Below, in pieces: positions 43,900 through 53,515 of a stretch of DNA of 64,000 nt (positions are counted from its first letter, which is position 1; each line of letters begins with the position of its first letter). Made by a program: the position numbers and the translations under genes. Location of the stretch: positions 1 to 64,000 of the forward strand of contig CALWES010000009.1 in assembly GCA_944377405.1 (NCBI GenBank), given 5' to 3'. A model generated the notes under the pieces. The model ran no database searches. It was not told where the DNA came from and saw only the letters and a program-made list of their open reading frames with translations. The stretch is from an uncultured Lachnospiraceae bacterium (lineage in GTDB: Bacteria; Bacillota; Clostridia; Lachnospirales; Lachnospiraceae).

Positions 43900-44200
43900 A
43901 AAAAAAGCTTCCATCCCAATATGAAAATATTAGGACGAAAGCGTCTGTTACTTCCGTGATACCACCTAACTTCAGCTGCCGCTCACACGGTCAGCCCTCA
44001 TCGAGTACGCCTGCTGTGCATTTAATACTCTATCGCTGTAACGGGCGAACCCGTCATGTCTTATCCTTCCGGTTCATACATGCGACTCAGAGGCCATGTT
44101 CGGCAGCTTCCTTCTTCTCCCCTCTCAGCGAACAGGGATTCTCTCCTAAGACACCTACTGCTTACTCTTCTCTTCAACGTCATTTTGTGTCATTCAGTTG
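43900..44200 (-). promoter_or_regulatory. T-box riboswitch, methionine specifier
   Basis: The T-box antiterminator sequence AGGTGGTATCACGG is at 43967-43954 (minus strand). Stem I shows the GAACATGGCCTCTGAG specifier region with the codon ATG at 44097-44095, which would pair with the anticodon of tRNA-Met. An imperfect terminator (AGACGCTTTCGTCCTAATA with TATTGGGATGGAAGCTT and seven T, 43945-43900) follows. Uncharged tRNA-Met should stabilise the antiterminator and switch on metNIQ. The call rests on motif order and a plausible specifier, not on a computed fold. Confidence 0.85.
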
Positions 44201-44208
44201 TTGGGCTT

Positions 44209-44237
44209 AATTTACTCTGATTCCCGGAAAATGTCAA
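44209..44237 (-). promoter_or_regulatory. Promoter of the metNIQ T-box operon
   Basis: TTGACA, 17 bases, TAAATT on the minus strand, just upstream of the T-box. Confidence 0.8.
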
Positions 44238-44328
44238 GCGTTTTTTTTATTTGTTTTCATGAATGAATATTCATCCCCGGGATCCGGCTGCTGATATTCC
44301 TGATCTTATGTGCAGCCATTCTTTTTCG

Positions 44329-45294
44329 TTATGACTGCTCCTTGGCTCCCGATGACTGTACCTTTGTCTCCGTTTCCTCTGCCCCCGGCTCCCCTGCCTC
44401 TGATTTTCCTCCCATATTAAAGAGGAACACCGTCACCAAGATGCAGGCAAAGCCCAGCAGGTCGATGAGTTCAAAACGGGAATGGAGCCACAGGGCGGAG
44501 ATGACCGTGGCGGACACCGGCTCCAGGCAGCCGATGAGGGTGGCCTTTACGGCGCCGATCTCGCTGATGCCCTGCAGGAAGAGGGTGAAGGCTCCTACGG
44601 TGCCGATGAGGATGATCAGGATCATCACCAGGATCCCGACACCATCCAGGTCTGCGGTCTTTCCGAAGGAACCGCTGCAGATCCCCAGGACACTGCCGCC
44701 GATCAGCATGCCGTAGGCGCTGACAGCCTGGCTGCCCCAGCGGGCCACAAGGCCTGCGGAGAGCATGGAATAGGTCACCACGCCCACAGCCGCACAGATT
44801 CCCCAGAAGAGGCCTCCTCCGGAGATCACCATGCTGCTGACATTTCCATGGGTGGCAATCAGGAAAACTCCCAGCAGGGCCAGAAAAACGGAAAAGAGGT
44901 GCTTTCCGCTGAGCATGGTCCTGGTACGGATGGCTACCACCACCGCAATGATGGCAACACTGAGGTTCTGCATGACAGTGGCCGTAGCGGAGTTGGAATA
45001 CTGGATGGCCGTCAGGTAGGACAGCTGCACAAACATCAGTCCCGCCAGGGCAAATACCACCTCCCGCAGCATGTCCCTCCGGTGCCCAAGGAGCCCCGTA
45101 AGCTGCTTCCTCTGTCCGAAGAGGCACATCAGCAGCAGGACGACGCCCGACAGGAACATCCGCATGGTGGTAAGCCATACGGAGCTGATATCATAATTCA
45201 TAAACAGGTACTGGCTGCAGGTGCCGGAAAAGCCCCAGCTCACTGCCCCCAGTACGGCGCACAGGAATCCCCCCGGCCTTTTATTAAATGCCAT
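44329..45294 (-). CDS. EamA/DMT-family transporter
   Basis: 321 residues with ten predicted membrane helices in two EamA repeats (GAVSWGFSGTCSQYLF in the first, GLFWGICAAVGVVTYSML in the second) and a charged tail rich in Glu, Gly and Ala. The family exports or imports amino acids, drugs and metabolites; substrate unknown. It is separated from the divergent secreted-protein gene by about 225 bases. Confidence 0.92.
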   Translation of the reverse strand: MAFNKRPGGFLCAVLGAVSWGFSGTCSQYLFMNYDISSVWLTTMRMFLSGVVLLLMCLFGQRKQLTGLLGHRRDMLREVVFALAGLMFVQLSYLTAIQYSNSATATVMQNLSVAIIAVVVAIRTRTMLSGKHLFSVFLALLGVFLIATHGNVSSMVISGGGLFWGICAAVGVVTYSMLSAGLVARWGSQAVSAYGMLIGGSVLGICSGSFGKTADLDGVGILVMILIILIGTVGAFTLFLQGISEIGAVKATLIGCLEPVSATVISALWLHSRFELIDLLGFACILVTVFLFNMGGKSEAGEPGAEETETKVQSSGAKEQS

Positions 45295-45519
45295 TTTTTT
45301 CTCCTCCTAAAGCAGTGCTTTCACTGCTGTCGGTCCCATTTTTGCATATCTTTTTCCCGCCGTCAAGGTCAAGCATTGCTTTTTGCATTTCCCCGCAGTA
45401 TCATAGCAGTATCATAGTAGTTTTATGGCTGTATCAAACAGCATCAAACCAGGGGGCGTTCCCGGCACCGGGCTCCCTGATCGTACAGAAAAACTTGCAG
45501 GAAAAGGAGGGCAGAGCTT

Positions 45520-46401
45520 ATGAAAAAAACATTCAGGATATGGGGCCTTGCACTTTGTGCCATAGCCCTTTCCGCCGTTCTCCCCGCAGGCCTTAAGGCT
45601 TACGCAGGAGAATGGAGGCAGGATGAGACCGGCTTCTGGTATCAGGAGGATGACGGCAGCTACCCCATCAACTCCTGGAAATGGATCGACGGAAACGGAG
45701 ACGGCATCGCAGAATGCTATTTCTTTGACCGGAGCGGCTATCTGGCCGTAAACACCACCACCCCGGACGGTTATACCGTGGACGAAAACGGTGCCTGGGT
45801 CCTGGACGGCGTGGTCCAGACCCGCAGCGCGGAGGAGGCGGCTTCCCTTCCGGCAACTGCCGGCGGCAGCGGTCCCTCCAGAGTCACGGCCCCTGCGGAG
45901 GACCAGGATCAGACAGACTCTCAGACTTCGGTCACAGGCAGCCTGAATATCGGCGGCCTCGTGGTAAGCTATGGCCCGCCTCTTACCCAGGTGGTAAAGG
46001 AGGACGATTACAGCTACAGCCTCTACAGTGCCGACGGCCTGCAGCAGGTGGGGATCATGGTCTCGGAGCCCATGGACGCCGAAGAACAGGCACAGATGGA
46101 TTTTTATGAGGCGATCGGCTATGACTGGCGGGCCCAGCTGGAGAACATGCTGGCCCTCACCTTCTACAGCTTCCTGGATTCCCTGTCCCCGGAGGCGGAG
46201 GTAAGCGTTTCTACTCCGGCCTATCCCTCCGGCACATGGCATAAGATGTCCATGACCGGACACATGGAGAATTCCTATTATGACTTCACCCACTGCGATA
46301 TCCTGTACCGTATGCGGGATCATCAGCTGGACCTGATCATGGTGATGTCTGAAGGCTCCACCTTCGATACGGATGGCTTTATGACGAACAATGTCCGCTG
46401 A
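45520..46401 (+). CDS. Small secreted protein with wall-binding-type module
   Basis: 293 residues. A signal peptide (residues 1-28, KKTFRIWGLALCAIALS core) is followed by a GEWRQDETGFWYQEDDGSYP and NSWKWIDGNGDG repeat and by TPDGYTVDENGAWVL, nearly the same as the final residues of the 1568-residue surface protein (TPDGYQVDENGAWVQ). A low-complexity linker leads to a C-terminal domain of about 150 residues that I do not recognise. GGAGGGC precedes the start. Probably wall-associated. Confidence 0.85.
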   Translation: MKKTFRIWGLALCAIALSAVLPAGLKAYAGEWRQDETGFWYQEDDGSYPINSWKWIDGNGDGIAECYFFDRSGYLAVNTTTPDGYTVDENGAWVLDGVVQTRSAEEAASLPATAGGSGPSRVTAPAEDQDQTDSQTSVTGSLNIGGLVVSYGPPLTQVVKEDDYSYSLYSADGLQQVGIMVSEPMDAEEQAQMDFYEAIGYDWRAQLENMLALTFYSFLDSLSPEAEVSVSTPAYPSGTWHKMSMTGHMENSYYDFTHCDILYRMRDHQLDLIMVMSEGSTFDTDGFMTNNVR

Positions 46402-46433
46402 TGAGGCGGCAGATGCCGGAGCTCCCTGGGGGG

Positions 46434-46487
46434 TGCCGCCGGGGGCTGAGGATGCCGCCGGGGCCTGAGGATGCCGCCGGGGGCATG
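46434..46487. repeat. 19-bp GC-rich tandem repeat
   Basis: TGCCGCCGGGGGCTGAGGA occurs at 46434 and, with one change, at 46453; a third, partial unit starts at 46472. A shorter 10-base repetition (GTCCAGTTGA, GTCCCGTTGA, GTCCAGTTTA) follows at about 46523-46552. Confidence 0.8.
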
Positions 46488-46539
46488 GCTCGGGGGCCGA
46501 GGCTCGGTTGATCGGCCTTTCGGGTCCAGTTGAGTCCCG

Positions 46540-46899
46540 TTGAGTCCAGTTTAATGGCTTGTTGACGGCCTGATTTTGACTTCTTGAAATTTGGGGTGTA
46601 ACTTTAGGGCTTTCTGACGGCCCGATTTTGATTTTTTAAAATTTTGGGTGTAATTTTGACCTGTCGCGTACACCCCGAATCGAAGAAATGCTTCAAAAAG
46701 CCGTCGGATCCGCCTGAACTTACACCCCAGAATCAGGTTCCTTGAAAATAGGGTGTATCGGCTCCTTAAACGTACACCCCATATCAAAGAAGTTGAAAAT
46801 CAGACCGTACAGCAGCGGTTTAAACTGAACCCTATAGGGTGGACACGAAGAAAAAGCGTTTTACATGCATTTTGAGAGTCCTCTCTCTACTGTGGACAC
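46540..46899. repeat. Composite palindromic repeat, right copy
   Basis: The arm at 46820-46897 is the reverse complement of 1-78 with three differences. Direct units starting GACGGCC at 46564 and 46616 are 52 nt apart, their GGGTGTA motifs at about 46094+500 and 52 beyond are equally spaced, and TACACCCC occurs at 46669, 46721 and 46773, again 52 apart. The core aligns in direct orientation with the core of the left copy at roughly three of four bases. Ends at GTGGACAC. Confidence 0.8.
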
Positions 46900-46923
46900 A
46901 GTTCTGACGGGATTGTCGCGGTC

Positions 46924-46968
46924 AAAAAAAGAGTCCCTGATCTTGTTGAACAGTGATCAGGGACTCTC
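46924..46968 (-). terminator. Terminator of the araD operon
   Basis: GAGTCCCTGATC and GATCAGGGACTC form a perfect stem, with seven T on the minus strand. It overlaps the last codons of the upstream boundary by no more than a few bases and separates the operon from the repeat. Confidence 0.92.
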
Positions 46969-46971
46969 TTT

Positions 46972-47673
46972 TTATTTCCGTCCGGGCTGGCCATAATAGG
47001 CGTTCTTTCCATGCTTTCTCAGATAATGCTTGTCCTGAAGGCACTGGGGCGTTTCCTGTACCCGGTGATTGATGGTCTCCGTCAGGGCTGCCATCTTGGC
47101 GACCTCCTCCAGCACCACTGCGTTGTGGACCGCCTCGTTTGCATCCTTTCCCCAGGTGAAGGGGCCGTGGTTCTTGCAGAGGACGCAGGGAACTGCATTG
47201 TAGTCGATGCCGTTTCTCTCAAAATGGTCGGCGATCAGCACTCCGGTATTCTTTTCATAGTCTGCAAGCTCTGCCTCTGTCAGATTTCTGACGCAGGGGA
47301 CCCTGCCGTAGATATAATCCGCATGGGTGGTTCCGTAGCTGGGAATGTCCCGTCCTGCCTGGGCCCAGGATGTGGCCCAGGAGCTGTGGGTGTGTACCAC
47401 GCCGCCAATCTCCGGGAAACGATTGTACAGCACCATGTGGGTGGGTGTGTCGGAGGATGGATTCAGATCCCCCTCCACCTTGTTGCCCTGAAGGTCCATC
47501 ACCACCATGTCCTCGGGTCTGAGCTCCTCATAGGGGACTCCTGAGGGCTTGATCACAAAGAGCCCCTTCTCCCGGTCGATGCCGGACACGTTGCCCCAGG
47601 TAAAGGTCACCAGGCCGTAGGCCGGCAGCTTCATATTCGCTTCGTAGACTTTCTGTTTCAGTTCCTCAAGCAT
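46972..47673 (-). CDS. araD: L-ribulose-5-phosphate 4-epimerase
   Basis: 233 residues, class II aldolase/epimerase family. The start at 47673 follows GGAGGAGG. Visible motifs are [38 protein letters not shown], and the zinc-binding [14 protein letters not shown] and later NHGPFTWG. It interconverts L-ribulose 5-phosphate and D-xylulose 5-phosphate. The sugar-kinase gene lies three bases upstream, so the two genes form an arabinose- or ascorbate-type sugar route. Confidence 0.95.
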   Translation of the reverse strand: MLEELKQKVYEANMKLPAYGLVTFTWGNVSGIDREKGLFVIKPSGVPYEELRPEDMVVMDLQGNKVEGDLNPSSDTPTHMVLYNRFPEIGGVVHTHSSWATSWAQAGRDIPSYGTTHADYIYGRVPCVRNLTEAELADYEKNTGVLIADHFERNGIDYNAVPCVLCKNHGPFTWGKDANEAVHNAVVLEEVAKMAALTETINHRVQETPQCLQDKHYLRKHGKNAYYGQPGRK

Positions 47674-47675
47674 TG

Positions 47676-49298
47676 TTAATCCTCCTCCCAAAGCGCAAGG
47701 CTCTCTACAGCCGCTCTCTCTGCGGCAAGGCCTGCGCGGTAACGTTCCATGAATTTCTCAAAGCCTGCGATGTCTTCCTGCTTCGGCTCCATGCGGACAG
47801 ACTTTGCTCCCGCAAATACCTTGTCCTGCAGGAAGGACTCCAGGGTCTCCCCTGTCTCCTTCCGCTGCATATAGGCCGCCAGCAGGGCTATGCCCCAGGC
47901 GCCTCCTTCTCCTGCCGTTTCCATAACAGCCACGGGGCCGGAGGCTGCCGCAGCCATGATCCGCTGGCCCACACCGGGGGTCTTGAAGAATCCGCCGTGG
48001 CCCATAAGGCAGTCCAGCTTCACCTGCTCCTTCTGGAACATCAGGTCAAGGCCCACCTTCAGGGTGGCCAGGGCACTGTAAAGATTGGCCCGCATAAAGT
48101 TTGCCAGGGTAAAGCGGCTGTCCGGAGTCCTTACGAACATGGGGCGTCCCTCTTCAAATCCCGTTACCGGCTCTCCGGAAAGATAGCCATAGGACAGAAG
48201 CCCTCCGCAGTCCGCATCTCCGGTTAAGGCATGGTTGTAAAGAAGGCCGAAGAGCTCTCCCTTATCCAGCTTTTTCCCTGTCAGTGCGGAAAATTCATCG
48301 AAGATCTCCACCCAGGCATTCAGATCCGAGGTACAGTTGTTGCAGTGCACCATGCCCACCAGATTGCCTGAGGGGGTCGTCACCATGTCAATCTCCGGGT
48401 ATACCCGGGACAGCTCCTTTTCCAGTACCACCATGGCAAATACGGAGGTTCCTGCAGATACATTTCCGGTCCTTACCGCCACACTGTTGGTGGCCGCCAT
48501 GCCGGTGCCTGCGTCGCCCTCCGGCGGGCAAAGGGGGATCCCTGCCTCAAGGGTCCCGGTCTCATCCAGAAGGGCCGCGCCCTCCGGGGTCAGTCTGCCT
48601 GCTTCCTCTCCTGCCAGAAGCACCTTCGGCAGGACATCCTGAAGCCGCCATTCATAGCCCTCGGCCTTTACCAGCTCCTCGAACTGAGCCGTCATCTTTT
48701 CGTTATAGCATTTTTTCTCCGTATCGATGGGGAACATACCGGAGGCGTCTCCGATGCCCAGCACCTTTTCCCCCGTGAGCTTCCAGTGGATATAGCCCGC
48801 CAGGGTGGTCAGAAAGCGGAGTCTCGGCAGGTGTTCCTCATGCTTCAGCATGGCCTGGTACAGATGGGCGATGCTCCAGCGCTGAGGAATGTTGTACTGG
48901 AAGAGCTCCGTCAGTTTTTCCGATGCCTCCTGGGTGATGGTGTTCCTCCAGGTGCGGAAGGGGACCAGCAGCTCTCCTTCCCCGTCAAAGGCCATATATC
49001 CGTGCATCATGGCGCTTACGCCCATGGATCCCACGGTCTTCAGCCGGATCCCGTAGGTCTTCTCCACATCCTCCCTCAGGGCACCGTAGCATTTTCTTAA
49101 GCCCTCCAGGATCTCCGTCACCGGATAGGTCCAGATCCCGTTCTCCAGATGGTTCTCCCATTCAAAGCTTCCCTGGGCAATGGGGGCCATGTCCCCGCCA
49201 ATGAGCACCGCCTTGATCCTGGTGGAACCGAATTCGATGCCAAGGGAGGTCTTCCCTCCTTCGATCCATTGCCTTGCAGCTTCCCTGTCAACTCCCAT
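47676..49298 (-). CDS. FGGY carbohydrate kinase, likely L-ribulokinase
   Basis: 540 residues. The start at 49298 follows GAGGGG. The phosphate-binding loop is [15 protein letters not shown]; the second-domain signature [15 protein letters not shown] and [17 protein letters not shown] follow. The neighbouring araD makes L-ribulose the probable substrate, but some relatives are annotated as xylulokinase-like. A promoter and an operator-like palindrome lie upstream. Confidence 0.9.
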   Translation of the reverse strand: MGVDREAARQWIEGGKTSLGIEFGSTRIKAVLIGGDMAPIAQGSFEWENHLENGIWTYPVTEILEGLRKCYGALREDVEKTYGIRLKTVGSMGVSAMMHGYMAFDGEGELLVPFRTWRNTITQEASEKLTELFQYNIPQRWSIAHLYQAMLKHEEHLPRLRFLTTLAGYIHWKLTGEKVLGIGDASGMFPIDTEKKCYNEKMTAQFEELVKAEGYEWRLQDVLPKVLLAGEEAGRLTPEGAALLDETGTLEAGIPLCPPEGDAGTGMAATNSVAVRTGNVSAGTSVFAMVVLEKELSRVYPEIDMVTTPSGNLVGMVHCNNCTSDLNAWVEIFDEFSALTGKKLDKGELFGLLYNHALTGDADCGGLLSYGYLSGEPVTGFEEGRPMFVRTPDSRFTLANFMRANLYSALATLKVGLDLMFQKEQVKLDCLMGHGGFFKTPGVGQRIMAAAASGPVAVMETAGEGGAWGIALLAAYMQRKETGETLESFLQDKVFAGAKSVRMEPKQEDIAGFEKFMERYRAGLAAERAAVESLALWEED

Positions 49299-49350
49299 AG
49301 TTTTCCCCTCTTTTCTTCTTTTGTGCCGTATCGTTTTCGGCATTCAGGTC

Positions 49351-49365
49351 TGTCGATTTGCGACA
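49351..49365. promoter_or_regulatory. Palindromic operator candidate upstream of the sugar-kinase gene
   Basis: TGTCGATTTGCGACA is a perfect five-base inverted repeat (TGTCG / CGACA) between the promoter and the start of the sugar-kinase gene, a usual place for a repressor site. No regulator gene is nearby. Confidence 0.45.
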
Positions 49366-49399
49366 TTCCCTTGGTTTTTACAGTTTTTCATCTGCTATC

Positions 49400-49428
49400 A
49401 TTATATTTTCACAGGAAAAAAACGGCAA
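49400..49428 (-). promoter_or_regulatory. Promoter of the sugar-kinase/araD operon
   Basis: TTGCCG, 17 bases, TATAAT on the minus strand, about 100 bases upstream of the start. Confidence 0.75.
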
Positions 49429-49627
49429 GTTATAAATGTAACGATCCGGGAAAACCGGCTAGGTTTTTAGACCTTGCTTTTTACGAAAAGCAGATGGTAT
49501 GATCGTGTTGCAAGGCCCCCTTCTTCCGGCCTTTTCATTCCTTTCAGCAGAATCATTTCTATCAGCACTTCATGAAAAGCAATTCTCTTGTGGCAATTCT
49601 ATGTTTCTCATCTCAGGAGGTATCCCT

Positions 49628-50515
49628 ATGGAAGAGCATCTTGTAAAACGCAAATCACCGGAACAACCGGCAGAGACCCGTATGGAGAGGCTTAGATACC
49701 GGGTAGAAGAGGCCCGGAGCTTCAATCTCCTAAGTGACACCTTCATGTCCGTAGCTTTAAGGGACCAGGCTGCGGCACAGGAGGTCATACGGATCTTCAC
49801 CGGAATCCCTGACCTTAAGATCGTTTCCCTGAGTACCCAGGTACGGCTTCCCCGGATGGTCTCACACGATGCCATTCTGGATGTGGTAGCGGAGGACAGC
49901 TCGGGAAAGATCTATAATATTGAAGTGCAGAGGGCAGATAATCTGGACCATGCCAAAAGGGTCCGGTACTATGGGGCAATGCTGGATACCGCCTGTCTGG
50001 AAAAGGGGGCCGGCTATGAGGAATTGCCTGAAGTGTATGTGATCTACCTGAGTGAAAGGGACTTGTGGAAAGCCGGAAAGACGGTGTATACTGTTGAAAA
50101 GAAACTTTCCGGAACAGAGATTCCTTACAGCGACGGCATGCATATCATCTTTGCCAATGCGGAAGCAAATGACGGTACGGAGATCGCCCGGACCATGCAG
50201 TATTTTAAAGTATCGGATCCCATGGATCAGAGTCATGGAGCATTATCGAAGAGAGTCCACTATTTGAAGTGTGAGGAAGGAGGACGTCAGGAGATGTGTG
50301 AAATATCGGAAAAGATCTACAATGAAGGGGTCGCAGATGGCCGAATCGAGGGGCGGATCGAAGGCCGGAATGAGGGCCGTCTGGAGATCCAGAAGGAAAC
50401 GGCCATAACCCTGGCTGAAAGGGGCATGTCCATCTCCGAGATCGCGGAGATCATAAAGGTCAGCGACAGGGTCGTGGAGGGATGGCTCTCTGAGGGCAGC
50501 GATCCGGCGAAATAA
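49628..50515 (+). CDS. Rpn-family PD-(D/E)XK nuclease / transposase-like protein
   Basis: 295 residues. The start at 49628 follows AGGAGGT. The PD-(D/E)XK core reads HDAILDVVAEDSSGKIYNIEVQRAD (about 80-104; Asp, then Glu-x-Gln) followed by KRVRYYGAMLD. A Gly-Arg-Glu repeat (GRIEGRIEGRNEGRLE) and a small helix-turn-helix-like end (MSISEIAEIIKVSDRVV) are characteristic of RpnA-type recombination-promoting nucleases. It may be a mobile or selfish gene. No flanking repeats are obvious. Confidence 0.88.
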   Translation: MEEHLVKRKSPEQPAETRMERLRYRVEEARSFNLLSDTFMSVALRDQAAAQEVIRIFTGIPDLKIVSLSTQVRLPRMVSHDAILDVVAEDSSGKIYNIEVQRADNLDHAKRVRYYGAMLDTACLEKGAGYEELPEVYVIYLSERDLWKAGKTVYTVEKKLSGTEIPYSDGMHIIFANAEANDGTEIARTMQYFKVSDPMDQSHGALSKRVHYLKCEEGGRQEMCEISEKIYNEGVADGRIEGRIEGRNEGRLEIQKETAITLAERGMSISEIAEIIKVSDRVVEGWLSEGSDPAK

Positions 50516-50570
50516 AAAATACCCCGGCAAGGTTGAAACCGGGAAACAAAAATCAAATAATAGACCAATC

Positions 50571-50643
50571 AAAAAGAGACTGACACCCGGCATCCGGATC
50601 CCCGTAGATCCTGAAGGACGCCGCGGTTTATCAGTCTCTTTTC
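50571..50643. terminator. Bidirectional terminator between rpn-type gene and leuB
   Basis: AAAAAGAGACTGA and TCAGTCTCTTTT pair over a long internal loop. On the minus strand TTTTTGATTGG follows the stem, ending the ten-gene branched-chain operon. Confidence 0.8.
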
Positions 50644-50686
50644 TGTTTGCCTCTTTTTAACTTATCTCTTTTCAGAGCAAAATTTC

Positions 50687-51760
50687 TTACCCGATCTGTG
50701 CCGCCACCAGGTCTCCCATCTCGCTGCAGGAAACCTTCTTGCAGCCCTCCTGGAGGATGTCTCCGGTGCGGTAGCCCTGATCCAGGACCGCATTTACCGC
50801 TTCCTCGATGACGTCCGCTTCCTTTGCCATATCGAAGGAGTAGCGGAGCATCATGGCTGCGGAGAGGATGGTGCCCAGGGGGTTCGCCAGGTTCTGTCCC
50901 GCAATGTCCGGGGCGGAACCGTGGATGGGCTCGTACATGCCCAGGGTACCCTCGGAAAGGGATGCGGAGGGCATCATGCCGATGGAGCCCGTCAGCATGG
51001 AAGCCTCGTCGGAAAGGATGTCTCCGAACATGTTTTCCGTTACCAGCACGTCAAACTGGGTGGGGTTCTTGATCAGCTGCATGGCGGTGTTGTCCACCAG
51101 CACGTCGCTGTATTCCACCTCCGGATATTCTTCGGACAGGCGGTGCATCACCTTTCTCCAGAGTCTGGAGGTATCCAGCACGTTGGCCTTGTCCACGGAG
51201 GCCAGGCGCTTTCTCCGCTTCATGGCGGTCTCAAAGGCCACCCGTCCGATGCGCTCGATCTCATGCTCGGAATAGGGCATGATATCCGTTGCCACCAGCT
51301 CTCCGTCCTTTTCCTCCGTGCTGTGTCCGCCGAAGTAGACGCCGCCGGTGAGTTCCCGGACAATGAGCAGGTCGATGCCGTCTCCCACGATCTCCCGCTT
51401 CAGGGGAGAGGTGTCCGCCAGCTGGGGGAAGAGCCTTGTGGGCCGCAGGTTCGCAAAGAGTCCCAGGGCCTTCCGGACCCCCAGAAGGGCCTTCTCCGGC
51501 CGGATCTCCGCCGGGCAGTCATCCCACTTGGGGCCTCCTACGGCTCCCAGCAGCACGCTGTCAGCGGATTTGCACAGCTCCATGCCCTCCTCCGTGATGG
51601 GGACTCCGTATTTGTCGATGGAGCAGCCTCCGATATCCACATAGGTGTAGTGGAAGCTGTGTCCGAATTTCTCTCCGATCCGGTCCAGGACCTTGACCGC
51701 CTCTCTGATGATCTCCGGGCCGATGCCGTCCCCCGGCAGGACTGTAATGTTCTTTTCCAT
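50687..51760 (-). CDS. leuB: 3-isopropylmalate dehydrogenase
   Basis: 357 residues. Starts with [15 protein letters not shown]; the substrate and NAD region shows [22 protein letters not shown] and [19 protein letters not shown]. It oxidises and decarboxylates 3-isopropylmalate in leucine synthesis. Last gene of the operon, five bases after leuD. Confidence 0.97.
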   Translation of the reverse strand: MEKNITVLPGDGIGPEIIREAVKVLDRIGEKFGHSFHYTYVDIGGCSIDKYGVPITEEGMELCKSADSVLLGAVGGPKWDDCPAEIRPEKALLGVRKALGLFANLRPTRLFPQLADTSPLKREIVGDGIDLLIVRELTGGVYFGGHSTEEKDGELVATDIMPYSEHEIERIGRVAFETAMKRRKRLASVDKANVLDTSRLWRKVMHRLSEEYPEVEYSDVLVDNTAMQLIKNPTQFDVLVTENMFGDILSDEASMLTGSIGMMPSASLSEGTLGMYEPIHGSAPDIAGQNLANPLGTILSAAMMLRYSFDMAKEADVIEEAVNAVLDQGYRTGDILQEGCKKVSCSEMGDLVAAQIG

Positions 51761-51765
51761 AGGTC

Positions 51766-52251
51766 TTATCCCTCCCTGAGGGCAGCCAGCAGGCCGCCTT
51801 TTTTGATGATGTTCTGGATAAAGGGCGGGAAGGGCTGTGCCTGATACTGCTTTCCCGTCGTCAGATCCTCTATGATGCCTGTATTGAAATCTACCTTGAC
51901 CTCATCTCCCGCGGCGATCTCCTCCGCCGCATCCGGGCACTCCAGGATGGGAAGGCCGATGTTGATGGCGTTCCGGTAGAAGATCCGGGCAAAGCTCTTT
52001 GCGATGACGCAGCCGGTACCGCAGGTCTTGATCACAAGGGGAGCATGCTCCCTGGAGGAGCCGCAGCCGAAGTTCCAGCCGGCCACCATGATGTCTCCCT
52101 TCTGTACCTGATCCACGAAGTCCTGATCGATGTCCTCCATGCAGTGCTTTGCCAGCTCCTGGGGATCGGAGGTGTTCAGATAGCGGGCGGGAATGATCAC
52201 GTCCGTATCCACGTTATCAGGGTATTTGAATACCTTTCCTCTGGTTTCCAT
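51766..52251 (-). CDS. leuD: 3-isopropylmalate dehydratase small subunit
   Basis: 161 residues. The start at 52251 shares its A with the leuC stop (TAATG) and follows GGAGG. Swivel-domain motifs are [13 protein letters not shown] and [15 protein letters not shown]. It pairs with LeuC to isomerise 2- to 3-isopropylmalate. A longer frame upstream of this start is an artefact within leuC. Confidence 0.96.
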   Translation of the reverse strand: METRGKVFKYPDNVDTDVIIPARYLNTSDPQELAKHCMEDIDQDFVDQVQKGDIMVAGWNFGCGSSREHAPLVIKTCGTGCVIAKSFARIFYRNAINIGLPILECPDAAEEIAAGDEVKVDFNTGIIEDLTTGKQYQAQPFPPFIQNIIKKGGLLAALREG

Positions 52252-53513
52252 TAAAACTCCTCCTTCGGCGCAGTAATATATCCCGTCAGGGCACTCTGGG
52301 CAGCCGTTGCCGGGCTTGCCAGATAGACCTCGCTCTTCACATGGCCCATGCGGCCAACGAAGTTCCGGTTGGTGGTGGCCACGCAGCGCTCTCCCTCTGC
52401 CAGGATGCCCATATAGCCTCCCAGACAGGGTCCGCAGGTGGGGGTGGAGACCACTGCCCCTGCCTCGATAAAGGCGGTCACATAGCCCCGTTCCACACAT
52501 TCCTTCATGATCTGCTGGGTGGCGGGGATGATGATGCAGCGGACGCCCTCCGCCACCTTGTTTCCCTTCATGATCCGGTAGGCCGTCTCCATGTCCTCCA
52601 TGCGGCCGTTGGTACAGCTTCCGATCACCACCTGGTCGATCTTGATGTGAGAAAGCTCCGCCGCCGGATGGGTGTTTTCCGGAAGGTGGGGACAGCTGAC
52701 GGTGGGCACGATCTTTGACAGGTCGATCTCTATGGTCTTTTCATATTCCGCATCGGGATCCGCCTCGTAGAATACGGGCTCTCGCTCGCTGCGGCCATTA
52801 AGATAGGCCTTCGTCTTCTCATCCACCGGGAAGATGCCGTTCTTTGCTCCGGCCTCGATGGCCATGTTGCAGATACAGAGCCTGTCGTCCATGGAGAGGG
52901 AAGCCACTCCTTCTCCCGTAAATTCCATGCTCTTATAAAGGGCTCCGTCCACACCGATCATGCCGATGATAGTGAGGATCACGTCCTTTCCGCTGCAGTT
53001 TCCGGGAAGCTGTCCCTTCAGCTCGAAGCGGATGGCGGAGGGCACCTTGAACCAGGCCTTTCCCGTGGCCATGCCCGCTGCCATGTCCGTGCTTCCCACG
53101 CCTGTGGAAAATGCCCCAAGAGCTCCGTAAGTACAGGTGTGGCTGTCGGCGCCGATGATGCAGTCTCCTGCAGTCACCACTCCCTGCTCCGGAAGGAGGG
53201 CATGCTCGATGCCCATCTTTCCCACGTCATAGAAATGGCTTACGCAGTGGGAGCAGGCAAATTCCCTGCACTGCTTCGACTGCTGCGCTGCCTTGATGTC
53301 CTTGTTGGGGACAAAGTGGTCCAGAACGATGGCCACCCGGTCCTTGTCAAATACCTGGTCAAAGCCTGCCTTTTTGAATTCATTGATGGCCACCGGCGTA
53401 GTGATGTCGTTTCCCAGAACGATGTCCAGCTTTGCCTCGATAAGCTCTCCCGGCTTTACCTCCGGAAGTCCCGCGTGGGCTGCCAGGATCTTCTGTGTCA
53501 TTGTCATTCCCAT
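52251..53513 (-). CDS. leuC: 3-isopropylmalate dehydratase large subunit
   Basis: 420 residues, aconitase superfamily. Cys ligands for the [4Fe-4S] cluster are in VIGSCTNGR and TCGPCLGGY, and [15 protein letters not shown] is the family signature. It is the length of the archaeal/clostridial-type LeuC that works with a separate small LeuD. It overlaps leuD by one base and follows leuA. Confidence 0.97.
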   Translation of the reverse strand: MGMTMTQKILAAHAGLPEVKPGELIEAKLDIVLGNDITTPVAINEFKKAGFDQVFDKDRVAIVLDHFVPNKDIKAAQQSKQCREFACSHCVSHFYDVGKMGIEHALLPEQGVVTAGDCIIGADSHTCTYGALGAFSTGVGSTDMAAGMATGKAWFKVPSAIRFELKGQLPGNCSGKDVILTIIGMIGVDGALYKSMEFTGEGVASLSMDDRLCICNMAIEAGAKNGIFPVDEKTKAYLNGRSEREPVFYEADPDAEYEKTIEIDLSKIVPTVSCPHLPENTHPAAELSHIKIDQVVIGSCTNGRMEDMETAYRIMKGNKVAEGVRCIIIPATQQIMKECVERGYVTAFIEAGAVVSTPTCGPCLGGYMGILAEGERCVATTNRNFVGRMGHVKSEVYLASPATAAQSALTGYITAPKEEF

Positions 53514-53515
53514 GA

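Noticed and set aside
46551..46787. Minus-strand 78-codon frame within the right repeat
   Set aside because: The apparent repeated peptide follows from the 52-nt repeat units. There is no ribosome-binding site and the left copy has no matching frame.
46434..46899. Possible CRISPR array
   Set aside because: The repeated units are contiguous or diverged and lack unique spacers; no cas genes are nearby.
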